From NCBI GenBank assembly GCA_029582165.1, contig CM055871.1:29744802-29808801 (forward strand): a stretch of 64,000 nt of DNA, written 5' to 3'. This document shows, piece after piece, positions 34,713-46,769 of the stretch. How positions within the stretch are numbered: the first letter of the stretch is position 1; each line of letters opens with the position of its first letter. The stretch comes from Portulaca oleracea. Taxonomy: Eukaryota > Streptophyta > Magnoliopsida > Caryophyllales > Portulacaceae. The translations under genes were made by a program, and so were the position numbers. A model generated the notes under the pieces. The model saw only the letters and a list, made by a program, of their open reading frames with translations, was not told where the DNA came from and did no database searches.

Positions 34713-36942
34713 TGTTGAGTTACTCTTAATATTATAATTTTGATGCAAGACAAAAATAGATAAATAAATATGACTAATAGAAGAAAGATATGAATTGATC
34801 ATTATGATAATATTTGATATATCATCTTGATAATATTTGATATGAATTGATCAATCATAATAATTGGGATCCATGACATCTAAGGATACAAATTGATTTG
34901 ATCATTAAGATAACTTATGTACAAATTTATGTGGGGGTGTGCTAAAATAATACAAGCACAAGTATCATGATTCTTTACATGTCTACATGCATATCTTTAT
35001 TGATTGATTATATTTTTATGTGCAACTAAGTTGATTTTTTACATGCACATCTTTATTATTTAACAGCATGATATACATATATATGCATGTCAAATATATA
35101 CTCGTACATATGCAAGGTCATGAGAAAAAGTGCAATAAATGTATTTCTTGATCGATTTGACATCTCACAAAGATAATGATTGCTTGCCTTATGTATACAA
35201 GTTTGAAGTGATTATGCAAATCAAGTCTCACCATTATTAATTGATCATACTTATCATCTTGCAATACATTTACAAAAAATACATGGGATACATATATATT
35301 TGCATATCAATTATGATTTATAGGGATAACTCATCAAGAATTGAGATTATCTTGGCATATCACTTACAAGGATGACTCCCACATCTCTTGCCAATATCAA
35401 GTTATTATGTTTTGCTCTTGGAGATCATGCATATCAAGGATGAAGAAGTTGCCGAATTCGGTGGATTGAGTCTTGGCCATTCAACCCTAAAGACCACTAT
35501 ATATACAAGGAATTCATGGTCACTCAAGACACAAGAAACAAGACAAGCATACTACTCACTTGAGCGTTATTTCATACTATTGTTTGTGAGATCACCAAAG
35601 GATTATTGTATTACATTTCTACTTTCCATTTGAGCCAAGAGTATTAGGGTGAGGACTAGGAGTTGAGAGGAAGACTCCTCCCACACTTAATTGAGAGGTG
35701 ATATTAAGTGGTGGGTTAGATCTTGAGAGTAGAGGAGGCTCTAAGATTGTCTACGGTTCATCCTAATAAGAGCTCGAGATTCAATCCTAGAGTTGGAGAA
35801 CTCTAGGCGGTGACGTACTCCATTGGGAGGAACATCGTTAACAACCACCGTGTCATTTATCATTTATTTTCCGCACTTTATTTCCGCAATTTAATTTCAT
35901 ATTTAAATTTACATCTTATTTTAATTAAATTTTTTGTTTGTAATTACCCTATTCACCCCCCTCTAGGGTAATCTTATCTTTCAATTGGTATCAGAGCCTA
36001 ACCTATTTGCGTGACTTAACCGTCTATAGGAACGATCATGGCTTTCTCTAACACAAATATGGAGGGTAGATCAACTGTTAGACCACCTCTCTTTGCGGAA
36101 AAGATTTTGGTTATTGGAAAAATGCTATGCGTATATTTATTGAATCATGATATGGAACTTTGGAGGATTATTGAAAAAGGCCCTTATGTTGTCCCAAAGA
36201 TTAGAAATAAAGAAAACGAATTAGTGGATAAACCCGAAGAGGAATATACTAATGTTGAATGGGAAAAACTCTCAAAAAATTCTAGGGCAAAACATATTCT
36301 TTATTGTGGCTTGGATCCTAACGAATATAATCGTATTTACGCTTGTGATACACTCGTGAGATTTGGAACAAATTGGTGGTGACATATGAAGGTACGAGTC
36401 AAGTAAGAGAAACTAAGTTGAACATGTACGTGCATCAATATGAGTTGTTCAAGATGGAGCCTAGTGAGTCAATCAAAGACATGTTCACACGATTCACCGA
36501 CATCACCAACAACCTAAAATCCCTCGGCAAAGTATACACAAACGAAGAAATGGTGAGAAAAGTGCTCCGGTGCCTTCCCAAAAATAAATGGGGTCCCAAA
36601 GTTACCGCTATAGAGGAGGCACAAGATCTCAAGAAGCTTTCACTAGATGATCTTTTGGGAAAACTTCTTACCCATGAGATACATCTAGCCGAAGAAGAGA
36701 AGGAAGCATCCATCAAGAAAGGTATCGCCCTAAAGGCCGCCAAAGAGAATGATGACTCATCCGAAGAAGAAGGAGAAAGTGAAGACAATAACGACCCCCT
36801 TGCCTTGGTGGTTCGAGGTCTTCGAAAGATGGCCCGAATGAAGAAGTACAATTCCAAAGAGAATAAAAACAAGGGATCCTCATCAAAGAGAAGTGAAAAA
36901 GCTCCTAAAGGTAAGTCCTCAAACGGTATTTCTTGTCGTTAA
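34713..36942 (+). mobile_element. Ty1/copia element 2, 5' LTR and gag only, nested in element 1
   Basis: The LTR spans 34713-35983 (TGTTGAGTTACTC to TATCTTTCA), followed by a primer site TGGTATCAGAGCC at 35986-35998 and a gag. Homology stops at about 36930, just before a zinc knuckle would be expected. Protease, integrase, RT and 3' LTR are absent. The position inside the LTR of element 1 makes this the younger insertion. Confidence 0.85.
36038..36942 (+). pseudogene. Copia gag (UBN2-type), one frameshift, C-terminally truncated
   Basis: The first frame (36038-36382) begins MAFSNTNMEGRS and holds the gag N-terminal region with WEKLSKNSRAKHILYCGL. A frameshift at about 36350-36365 moves to the second frame, which reads EIWNKLVVTYEGTSQV, YELFKMEPSESIKDMFTRF, LGKVYTNEEMVRKVLRCLP and WGPKVTAIEEAQDLKKLSLDDL, a clear UBN2 gag core. 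An acidic EEEGESEDNND stretch and a Lys-rich tail follow, and the frame stops at 36942 without a CCHC knuckle. Gag forms the particle that packages the element's RNA. Confidence 0.85.
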
Positions 36943-38517
36943 TGCCCAAAATAGTTTATCTTGTCGTTAGTAGACGTCCTCAAAAGAGAGTTGAACAAAT
37001 ATATATTATAAGTATTTGAAGAGAATAAGTTCTTGACAAATTTAACTGTTTGATTGGCTAATTATAATGTGGATTGACAAAAGGTATTGACAATTTATAA
37101 GGTAATTCTTGGCCAGAAAGTATGAAGCGTCACTCTCACTTAAACGTAAAATATTAAGTCATACCATTTTTCAAACTCTCGTTGAAACGCTATACTAGAT
37201 AACTAAACGTCGATCTTTATCCGATTGAAGTTTCGATCTGGTTAAAACCGTAAATACCAAATACCATTATTGTACACGAAGAAAATTAGAGTTGATATGT
37301 AAAGTGAATCAATGAGCATCTGAATTGTCTTCACAGATTTGGGCTTCTTGGAATTCGCTGCTGCTGTCATTATTGAAATGATGGAGAATGGGGTGCAATT
37401 ATTTTGGTTGGAAATATTTGCCTACAATAGCAGTGAGTTATAATGGTTTTGGTAAAGTTTGGGTGCGGTGTATTTTTATGCAGGATCATGGCGAGAGAGT
37501 CTTGTGAAATATACGCCCATTTGAGGTGTTTGATCGATGGGTATCAGCCTATGATTTTCTGTTGGAGTGCCTTCACTGGATGATCAGTTGGCCTCTTCGT
37601 CTTTCTCCCAATGTAGCTCAATGAATTAGTTTCTAAACATAAATTAAATTTTCAAACGGTATTTCTTGGCCATGAAATGTGAAACAATACCCCAAAACTG
37701 AACGTTAACTTTATTAACCTTTCTGAAAACGCTACTTGAAATGCTAAACGTCTCTTAAGACAATAGCTTATTGAACACTACTATCCAAAACACTTTTTCC
37801 CAACACGGCCTTAGGGATAGTGCATATGTACTAATGTAACTTGTATATTTTCAAAACTCATCTTCTCCATAAATTAAGATGGGATCTGGTTTTCTCTGGG
37901 GATATCCTCAACCATCCACAAACATTAACACATATGAACAAGTTCATATCAATGGGGAAGAAGAATCGGGATTCACTCCTCGAAATTCAGCTATTTTTTA
38001 CCAAAATATATATTTTGATGGGTATCAAGACCTTTGTTAAAAAATTTCGACGGAAGATGGTTCCTATCAAAATGTTTCCCAATTTGTGATGGAAAGTAAC
38101 ACCTACTGTAAATGGTGTCAGCAATTTCGATGGTGCGCCCAGCCCTGTCAAAATTTCAAAAATTTGGATGAGATAGGTTGGGTGACATAAAAAAAATATT
38201 TTGATAGTGTCTGACAATTCTGTGGAGCTTTTTTCAACGGACCCAACTCACGTAAAAAAATTGGAATTCTCTAGAACTTAGCTTTATTCGTCACATTTTT
38301 CTACTAAAATTTCTTCTAGTGACTGTTCAATGGTGATTTCAATGGTGAAGCTCATATGAATCTTCTCCATTAACTCATATGAATTTTCTATCAATGATTA
38401 TGACTATGTAACCCTCGAATCACCAGGACTCCTCCAATGATGTGTGCCATTGATACTCCTAGAAGAAAGATAATCTTCTTGAAGTTAGCAATATTAACCT
38501 TGCAAACCTGCAGTGAG
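36943..38517. other. Intergenic DNA, no gene seen
   Basis: No supported gene. CAAACGGTATTTCTTG occurs at about 36922 (at the gag truncation point) and again at about 37655, suggesting repeat ends around 36920-37810, but a full element could not be defined. Confidence 0.45.
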
Positions 38518-39466
38518 GCTCTGCTTGGAAGGGATTTTCGAAATAAGAATAAAAGTTCATAAAAGTAAATAAGATAGGAATAGGCCGGTGAATGTATTTG
38601 TAAGCTAGGTTAGTAATTTGCCCCTGCTTTGAAAGTCACTTTTAAAATTATAAGAGAGTTCATAACATGAGTAAGTTCCTAATGGATATATTTGTACATT
38701 TTTTGTATATATAATAACATAAGCATGAAGAACAATGACTGCTAAATTTGTTTAAAATCCTTATTTTGTGTCCAGTGTGGTCATTTGTTTCTCATGCATT
38801 CCTGATGATATATCACTTCACATTTAATGAGCAAACTCCACTTTGGAGATCAAGATAGAGAAGAGGATAGTTTCATACTAGGAAGATCAAGAGAACAAAC
38901 GGAAATTAGGAATCACCTGAAAATACAATAACCTAGAATCTGCATATGGATTGACTAATATTCGTTAGTGATCAATTCCTAACAGTTAGACATAAATGTA
39001 AACACCTTGTGTGCTAGTTCCAGCAATAACTTCCCACCCGAGTTGACAAGTTTATGTGCAACATTACAAACTTGAGCAAAAAAAAAAAAAAAAAAAAAGA
39101 GATGAGATTACCTATTGTCAAGAGATGAACCATATCTTAATGAAATTTATGAGAAATGGTTAAGGATTCAGAGAGACACAGAACGGGAATAGGGTCAGAT
39201 ACTGTTTCACTAAATATACAACAAGTTTACATAGGGTTAAGGGGTAATATCGTTGGTTTACCCATTATCTACATTATAATATGATGGAGCTTTTCTTTAT
39301 TCCCATATTTGTAGTGTTAAAAAATGACAGTTAGAGAGGATACGGAGGGGTAAATATCGTTCCTCCTCACTCCACCTCACACTTTTTCCAACCAAGGGTG
39401 AGGAGGTAGAAGAACTCTTACTAACCCTCCCTCAGTACTCCTCTTTACACCCTTCCCAAGCGGAGC
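38518..39466. mobile_element. TIR element 'GCTTGGGAGG' copy B
   Basis: The ends GCTCTGCTTGGAAGGG and CCCTTCCCAAGCGGAGC are inverted. Interior blocks (AGAGTTCATAA, GATATATTTGTACA, GGGTTAAGGGGTAATAT, GGGGTAAA) are shared with the copy at 20464-21435. It carries an A run at about 39081-39098. No target duplication was identified. Confidence 0.65.
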
Positions 39467-39501
39467 TTGAAAGAAGCTAAGGTTGCTAGCACTATAGATG
39501 A

Positions 39502-42444
39502 TATTGGGTTGATAGTGTGGAGCCCAAATTATGGTATTTTAGTCGAATCTTGAGCGAAGAATGAAGTTTTAGGCTGGAAACAACAAATATAGGCAATATA
39601 TTGAAGTACATCCCAGAAAAGTGAAGAACAATAGGGGCAATGGCCACCACAGTCTGTCGCAGTGATGGCCACGGACCATGGAAGGCCTATTGTTGTCGCT
39701 TCCGTGGCTTTTTTTGGTTGGTTGCTTATTTTGTTCACCTAGTTTTGTTTTGCCTCCTCATACTTGTATTCCTTGACTACCAAGGACTCTATTAACCCTA
39801 ATTAATTGTGTTAGCTTTGTACTATAAATAGGACCTTGGTGTTAGGCTTATTGATATCGCAATTGAGAGTGTTTTATCTAACCATAGGAGATTGACCTAT
39901 AATCTTTGTGTCCCTGAGGGAGTTGTGTGAGACTGACCTGTGAGTGTTGAGTTCTCATGTTGTAAACACTTGTAATCCTCTGATAGGGAGGTTGAGAGAG
40001 ATTACGGAGATCTGGGAATCTCTGATAGACACTTGTAATTATCTAATAGTGCATCGTTCGTGATTTTTTTTTCAGATTGGATTTTTCCATGTTAAACCCT
40101 TATGTCGAATCTTTATTTATCTTTCACCTTGATTATTGCTTGTCTGCTAATAACGCCCTCTGAATCTTAATAATTGGTATTGGAGCTTTTGTTGGAGCGT
40201 TGTTGATTTGCAGACTAAGGAGCAATGGCGGGCACAATTGTGAAGATTCTGGAGTTCGATGGGAAAGATTTTACATGGTGGAGGATGCGTGTTCAGGGTG
40301 TACTTTGCCAGCAAAAGATGCATTTTACGATGGGTGAAAAGCCAGAAAAGAAGAAACCAGAGGATTGAGAAGAGCTTGACGGTCAGGAATTCAGTACAGT
40401 TAGGCTAATGCTAGCTTGATATGTGGCTTTCAACGTCATAGATTAAAAAACGACAAAAGACCTACTCGAGGCCTTAAAGAACACATGTGAGAAACTTTCG
40501 ACGATGAACAAGGTACATATGTTGCGTCATTTGTTTGAATTAGGATGCCTGAGTTTGGTGAAATGAATGATAGTATGGATGAGCTGAATGTAATACTATC
40601 ATAGTTGACCTCTATGGGATTTAGTTTTGATAACGAGATGAATGTTAATATACTATTAGATAACCTACCTAACTCTTGAGAAAATCTGGTATTTCTATAA
40701 CATCTTCGATTAAGAAAGATGAGAAATTGAAGTTTGGTGAAATTAGAGAATTTGTCCTGAACGAAAGCATTCGTAGGAAAGATTCTGATGTGTTTGAGGC
40801 TGCGGGGAATGCTTTGGCTGTAAGGAATATGAGGAACCGTGCAGGTCGGGGTCGCTATAAATATAGAGGTCGAAACGTGGAGAAAGTGTTGTGTTGAAAC
40901 TGTCGTGATAGAGGTCATTCTTGTAGGAACTGTCCTAAACTCAGAAAGAACAGGTATAATGACCATAACTCGGTAAATTCTACTGAGGATTTAAATGATG
41001 CCCTAAATGTTAATATCGACAAGTCAGAGAGGAGTTGGGTTATAGATTCGGGTGCGTCATTTTACTCTTCGTTCAGCAGGGAGTCCTTTAGTAACTTTTT
41101 GAGTGGGAGGTTTGGCAGGGTTAGGCTTGCAAACGGTAACAGCCTAAAGGTGTTAGAAAAAGGTGATGTGAGCATTAAAACTTCTAAGGGTGGGTCTTGG
41201 AGGTTGAAGAATGTTATTTATGTCCTAGATCTGACTAAAAACCCTGTATTTGTGGGTTAACTGGATAAAGAGGGGTACACGACGAGATTCGGGGATGGTC
41301 ATTAGAAGGTTACGAAAGGATTTTCTGATAATTGCAAATAGTAGGAAAGAGTGGAATTGTATGCCATCACTGTTAATTCTAACAGGCTAGTTCATGCTCG
41401 TCAAAGGCGTGTTAGCTTCTTTGATGAAAGAAGGGTAGCAGAAACGAGGAGGTTTTAGGTTGAGGCTATGAGAACAGATGGTTAATTGAAGAACGCATCT
41501 AACCTGCACGTGAATGTGATAAGTTCAGCTCGAGGTGAAATTCCTATCCTAAATTCCCTTAAGTTGTTGATGAGAATGCGTATGTCGAAGTTGCAAGGGC
41601 GTGATCAGTTCAAGTAGGAGCCTATTAGTAAAAGAGGAGTTGATGGAAGGTTACTGAGACCTTTGTTGATATTTGCTGAACAAGATTGAGGTGGATGAAC
41701 TAAGAGGATTCGAGGATAAGTGGTGGTGATGATGATCGATGAAGGTTGCAGTTACAATTTGGTGTCCTAGAGGGAGATTGTTGGGTTAATAGTGTAGAGC
41801 CCAAATTTTGGTATTTGGGTCAAGTCTTGAGTAACGAGGAATGAAGTTTCGGGATGGAAATAACAAGTATAAGCAAGGGATTGAAGCACGGCTCGAAAAA
41901 GTGAAGACGATGGGGGCAGTAGCCACCACGATCTGCCCGTAGTGACGGTCGCAGACCGTGGTATGTGGGCCTATTGCTGCTGTTTGGGCCACCTTCTTTG
42001 GCTGGTTGCTTGTTTCAATATTAACCTAGTTTTGTTCTGCCACCTAAACTTGTATTCCTTGGCTACCAAAGACTCTATTAACCCTAATTGATTGTGTTAA
42101 TCTTATACTATAAATAGGACATATTGGTGTTAGGGCTTATTGATATCGCAATAGAGAGTGTTTCATCTGCCACCAGAGACTGCCCTGTAATCTTTGTGTC
42201 CTTGAAGACATTGTGTGAGGCTAATCTATAAGCGTTGAGTTATCAGGTTGTAACTCTCGAGGTTATGAGAGATCATGGAGGCTTGGGGATATCTTATAAA
42301 CACTTGTAATCCTCAAATAGTGCATCATTAGTGGGTTTTTTTTCGATTTAAGTTTTTTCATATTAATCCTTTGTGTTGAATCTTTATTTATTTTTTTGCC
42401 CTAATTATTGTTTGTCTATTGATAATATCCTAAGAATCTTAATA
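39502..42444 (+). mobile_element. Ty1/copia element 3 with both LTRs, most of pol lost
   Basis: Left LTR 39502-40172 and right LTR 41779-42444 (TGTTGGGTT start) are diverged copies. A primer-like site TGGTATTGGAGC follows the left LTR (40175-40186) and a purine tract AGAGGGAGA precedes the right one. GATG(A/T) flanks both ends. The same LTR family gives the solo LTR at 32087-32736. The internal region is only about 1.6 kb. Confidence 0.9.
40216..41700 (+). pseudogene. Copia gag-protease remnant of element 3
   Basis: The frame starts near 40224 with MAGTIVKILEFDG and WWRMRVQGVL (gag N-terminus) and has several stops. A frame at 40676-40897 continues the gag; after one stop comes a CCHC knuckle, C-N-C-RDRGHSCRNC (about 40890-40935). 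Then the protease motif WVIDSGASF (about 41036-41062) and the pre-integrase-like GDVSIKTSKGGSWRLKNVIY. After about 41400 only broken sequence remains: no integrase core and no YVDD motif. Confidence 0.8.
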
Positions 42445-42715
42445 GATGTGTCAGATAAGACATTTGTATAGCTGACCACAACTGCTAAGGACAGATTGAC
42501 AGTGGAATGGAACATGTTGGAGAGAAGGACAACTTGCTTTTCGACCTGAGAAAAGTTGACATTGAAGAAGATAGCATCAACAACATCTCAGGTGCAGTCG
42601 AAACGTAGAATTGGATATGAGCCATTCGTTGTCCAAATTTGAAAGAACTCCAAGCCTCCAACTGATATGGAAGATGACACATTTGGAACAGCTTCAACAT
42701 CTTCTATTTTTTTTC
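42445..42715 (+). pseudogene. Unrecognised ORF-like remnant beside copia element 3
   Basis: The plus-strand frame beginning GTGTCAGATAAG encodes VSDKTFV, AKDRLTVEWNMLERRTTCFS, KIASTTSQVQSKRRIGYEPF and PTDMEDDTFGTAST, with three stops at TAG/TGA codons that could come from CAG and CGA by C-to-T change. The flank left of element 3 (about 39471-39496, LKEAKVASTID) is in the same frame across the insertion. I do not recognise the protein. Confidence 0.3.
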
Positions 42716-44810
42716 ATTTTTAAGTTATTAAATTTTAGAAAAATAATGCAATACTATCAATGACATATATTTTCCTGAATTTTAGTTACAAATACTCACA
42801 TCATCAAATTTTGGTAATTTATAATTTATAATTAGTGGTTTAGAAAACTTAATTTGTCAAAATTTTCACAAAGATACTCATAAAAAAAGTGTTAAAAATT
42901 AGAATAATGCCAAGGTTCAGATAATCCTTCATAAGAAAAAAGATCATATAACTATTCAAAATTTACATCAACTCAAACCTTCTTGTCATTTTCAAACTTT
43001 ACATATAAACTAATGAAAATGATATAAATATTGGGATATAAGACACCTTGCAGCTCTTAAGTATATTGACTTGGTATAAAATCTATAGATTTTTTTAATT
43101 TGCATATAAAATTAAAGCATAGAAATAATTAAATTTTATGATAATACCACATGTAAATTACATAAAATTAATTTTTATCCTAACTTTTTAAATTTATAAA
43201 AAAAATATATATTTAACAGATGACGTTCATTCGATTAGAATGTCATTGTAGTGGGCTAAGCCAATCTATTTAATACTTTTTTAATATTGATAATTAATAA
43301 TACCTATAAAAATAATTATTGTCAAAAGTCTTAATATATTATGAAAAGTAAGACATTTGAACAATATACTGCCCCAAGACATGTATTTTACTAATTACTT
43401 CTTCTCCCCATACTTTACTAAATCTTACTATATATACCCAACTTGATCAACCTTGACTTATCCACCAAAAATACAAGAGTACCTTAATTTAATTTTATTT
43501 TTTGGGGGAGGGGTGTTGAGAAATCTATTTAAAATTAAAGATACTTGGATACCTTTGTAGATCCTGATATTTTTGAATCAGTATTTACTTCCCCTAATAT
43601 TTTGAAACAATTTGATTTAATACTTTTCTAGTGAATTATTCAATTTTTTTGTGAAGGTGTGATGTACAATGAAATTTGTTTGCTAAAATTATCGTCATAT
43701 CAGCAAATAAATTTCATCACATTGAAATAGTTGCTAAATTTATTTGAGTCAAAAGTTCAATAGAGATAAATATTAACCAAAAAAAAAATTATGACTGTAT
43801 TTACAAATATCATAAACTTGAAGTGGGGCATGTATAAACTTTCCCGCCTTTGCAACTGTTAATGGGAATATGATCCCCCAACCTTCAATTTGGGTATTTA
43901 GAGTTAAGTTGAGTATTTCCCACTAGATAGTATGATCAACGTGTGTTTCTTTGTCACTTGGGATCGAGGGACGATATTGCATGGCCATGAAAAGTTACAT
44001 GACAAGTTGGTTAAAAAAGAAGGATTTTTGCCATCCTTTTTTTTTCTATGCCCTGATTCTTTTTCAATCGTTAATAATTAATTTCACGTACAAAATAGCA
44101 TCTACGAAGGAATAACATGCATATTTAATTCAAGCACATTTTGAATTCGGTTTGGTTGAACACTCTTCTGGATATCCAGATGCCCAACCCTAATTCTCTC
44201 ACACGGTGTTAAAGGTAGGTCTAAAGTTCATAAAGCTAACTATGCTGTACGTATCGGAACATGAAAATAATATTCCAGCAACAAAGCTGTGTTGTACTAG
44301 GCAAGTAGTGGATGGGTGTCTTTATTAAGGACCTTTTTTGTAAGGGCCAGATGATACATGGATAATGATAGGCAAGTGCCATATGAATATATGATATTCG
44401 GCTAAAATATGCCTTTCTAATCCCCAATATAAAGAGAGGGCTACATCACTAGGAGAATCCCAACGAACTTAACCTTGTCCGAGTCACTAAGGGATTGCTT
44501 CCATTAACTTTGATTTTTAACAATCATTTGATAGTAGAATGTATGATAATTTTAAGCTAGAATATAAAAATAAAGTAGAGATTATTAACATTTCATAAAC
44601 TGAAAATAGGGATTATAATCTAATTTACTTATCTTTCTTTGTACTATGTTGCCGAGAAATGTTTTATTAGGTTTATTATATATCCCACTACCCACGGTTA
44701 TTAGATAACTTGAAGAAATGTTTTATTGAGAAGGGTTTCGCTTGGGTTTTCACACGTATGCTACCATTGTTCGAGCTGATCATAGGTCGTGATTGTCGGT
44801 TATGTGTACG
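42716..44810. other. Intergenic DNA, no gene seen
   Basis: AT-rich, no supported ORF, RNA gene or complete repeat element. Confidence 0.5.
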
Positions 44811-45187
44811 TAGGGATTGCAATGGATTGGGTTCAATTGAACCCGAACTCAAACCGGTAAAATTATTTTTGACCCATTCCCAACTTGGGATCTAGTGGGT
44901 TTAAAAATGTATACTTAGATCCAGTGGGTCCACTGGTCTATGGGTCTATAATATATCTAACACTCTTATGTATTTTTTTCATTACATTTATCAATTTTTT
45001 GACTTAATTTAATACTTGCACACCTTCATATTAATAAATATTTTTTAAAATATACCCGTTTCAACAAAATAAAACATATAGTTCAACTTGTACGTATAGT
45101 ACATGAATAGTAACTTATGTCCACGGTATAAACAATATCATATTCATTGTCTTTGTGAAACTTCTGTGCACAATACATATATGGACC

Positions 45188-45572
45188 ATGATACATATCT
45201 TGCCTTAAGATGGTTAATAACCATCTTGAATTGTCTATATTTCATATTTTGTTAACTTTTAATAATATTTTTTCTAATAATTATGTATATTTATCAACTA
45301 CAAAAGTATAATACTTATTTGCTAGGTCAAAAAATATAAATAATAACTAATTTTATCAATCATAGTAAAAAATGGACATTTTATGCATAGTTTCATATTT
45401 ATAAATAAATATAAATAAATATTTTTTTTATATTGTTTATAGGTTATAATAACCCTCAAAGTAATGAAACATACCTTTATAATAATTTAAATATACCTAT
45501 ATTTAATTTTATGAGTGATTTAGGTGAAATGCAAGATGGTTAAGAATAATCTTGTAGCAAGATGTTTATCAT
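45188..45572. mobile_element. MITE with ATGATA.A.ATCTTGC ends, nested
   Basis: The left end ATGATACATATCTTGCC and the right end GCAAGATGTTTATCAT are inverted, with AACCATCTTGAATTG and GCAAGATGGTTAAG mirrored further in. A half copy lies at 29608-29830. Confidence 0.7.
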
Positions 45573-45575
45573 TTT

Positions 45576-45625
45576 TTTTTCGATAATTAGGGCTATCGAC
45601 CCAATTTTATTAATAACGAGTGAGG
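45576..45625 (-). mobile_element. Very short LINE 3' end insertion with 20-bp target duplication
   Basis: The 20-base word AGCAAGATGTTTATCATTTT occurs at 45556-45575 and 45626-45645. Between them the minus strand reads CTCGTTATTAATAAAATTGG, GTCGATAGCCCTAATTATCG and ends in an A tail. A long target duplication plus a poly-A end is the mark of LINE-type retroposition. The copy is truncated to about 50 bp. Confidence 0.75.
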
Positions 45626-46543
45626 AGCAAGATGTTTATCATTTTGCTATATATAATTAAACAATATTAATCCCTCAAAAAAAATATTAAGCTTAATTAA
45701 ACCCCAAATCCTCGACAATAATATAGAACAATAAAAATGACGAGATGAACATTTGTAAGCCACAAATGCTCCAACCCCCACCATAACTGCAATCTCCATC
45801 CCAAAACACACAACTACCTTTCTTTGTCACAGCTTTGCTAGAGACCTTCCAAGTCCAAGCACAAGACCGTGATTCTTAATTTGGCTTAATATCCTCTTGC
45901 TTACAAGACAATCACCATCATTCTTTGACTGGTTGTAGGTGCGATTGAAATGAAAGAGGAACACAAAAAAAAAAAAAAAGCGAATAGTGATTGAAATGTC
46001 TAATAGTCTAGGGTTTTGTTAAAGAAAAATATGTGTTTAATTTGACGAGTCTGTGGACAGACTTGGACTCGAACTCGCAAAAAAGTGGTGGACCCAGACC
46101 TAACCCAAACCCATTGGATCTAATGTTTTTGAACCTAAAACTGTCTAAATAGGTCGGGTTCGGCTAGGTTTGGGTCGAACACAGGATCCACTGTCATCCC
46201 TAGTTGTGTGTTCTCGATCTTAATATACGTTCAAGGGTACTGAAGTTTAACCTTGGCAAATCCAGCCCATGTCAAGTGTACTAAAAGTACCATATTAATT
46301 AGGAGCTCCCATGCATGAACACCATATCTTAGCTTTGTGTATACACGCACAAGTGCTGTCATTTATGTCATCCTATTTACTACTATGGCAAATCCAGGCC
46401 ACCTATATGAAAACTCATATTGGAAAAGTATCCAACAAAACTTGGAATTGAAAGCAAAAAATAGGGGAAAACCTAAGCCCAAATATTTGGTGTGCTCAAC
46501 AATTGCATTCCCACAAGTCGAATTTTGTTTAGCCGTGCAAATA

Positions 46544-46769
46544 TGTTAAAGTATATAATTATTACTGGGCCTGCAACCATCAAGTCAAGTTTTTGGTTGA
46601 GATAGTTCCATATGGTATTGAAGTCAAACCAATGAACAAGAGATATTAGGTTCGAATCTCACCACTCTCCATATTCAGTTTAAATGGCATTCACGTGAGG
46701 CGTGTTAGAGTATATATCTATTACTGACTTTTCAACCATCACCTTAAGTTTTTGGTTGAGATGTTTGCA
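46544..46769 (+). mobile_element. TRIM-like miniature LTR retroelement, copy 1
   Basis: Two 67-bp direct repeats (46544-46610 and 46703-46769) start TGTTAAAGTATAT/TGTTAGAGTATAT and end GTTCCA/TTTGCA, each with TTTTTGGTTGAGAT. A primer-like TATGGTATTGAAGTC follows the first. The internal part has GGTTCGAATCTCACCAC. Total 226 bp, no coding. A PBS-like TATGATATTAGAGTC also follows the second LTR, hinting at a tandem array. Confidence 0.75.

Larger units (their letters stand above)
44811..46202. mobile_element. Non-autonomous hAT-like element, TAGGGATGNCAATGG ends
   Basis: The left end TAGGGATTGCAATGGATT and the right end (complement) TAGGGATGACAGTGGATC are inverted, each followed by GTTC and CCGAACC/CCCAAACC words. 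AGGG(G)TGNCAATGG ends are common on plant hAT MITEs (established knowledge). Flanking 8-mers do not match clearly. It contains a nested MITE and a LINE 3' fragment. No transposase. Confidence 0.55.

Noticed and set aside
36435..36872. 145-codon minus-strand ORF
   Set aside because: It is the antisense shadow of the copia gag frame at 36373-36942, which has clear UBN2-type motifs.
46649..46660. tRNA gene or SINE B-box (GGTTCGAATCTC)
   Set aside because: No cloverleaf can be drawn around it. Flanking direct repeats and the primer-like site fit a TRIM better than a tRNA gene.
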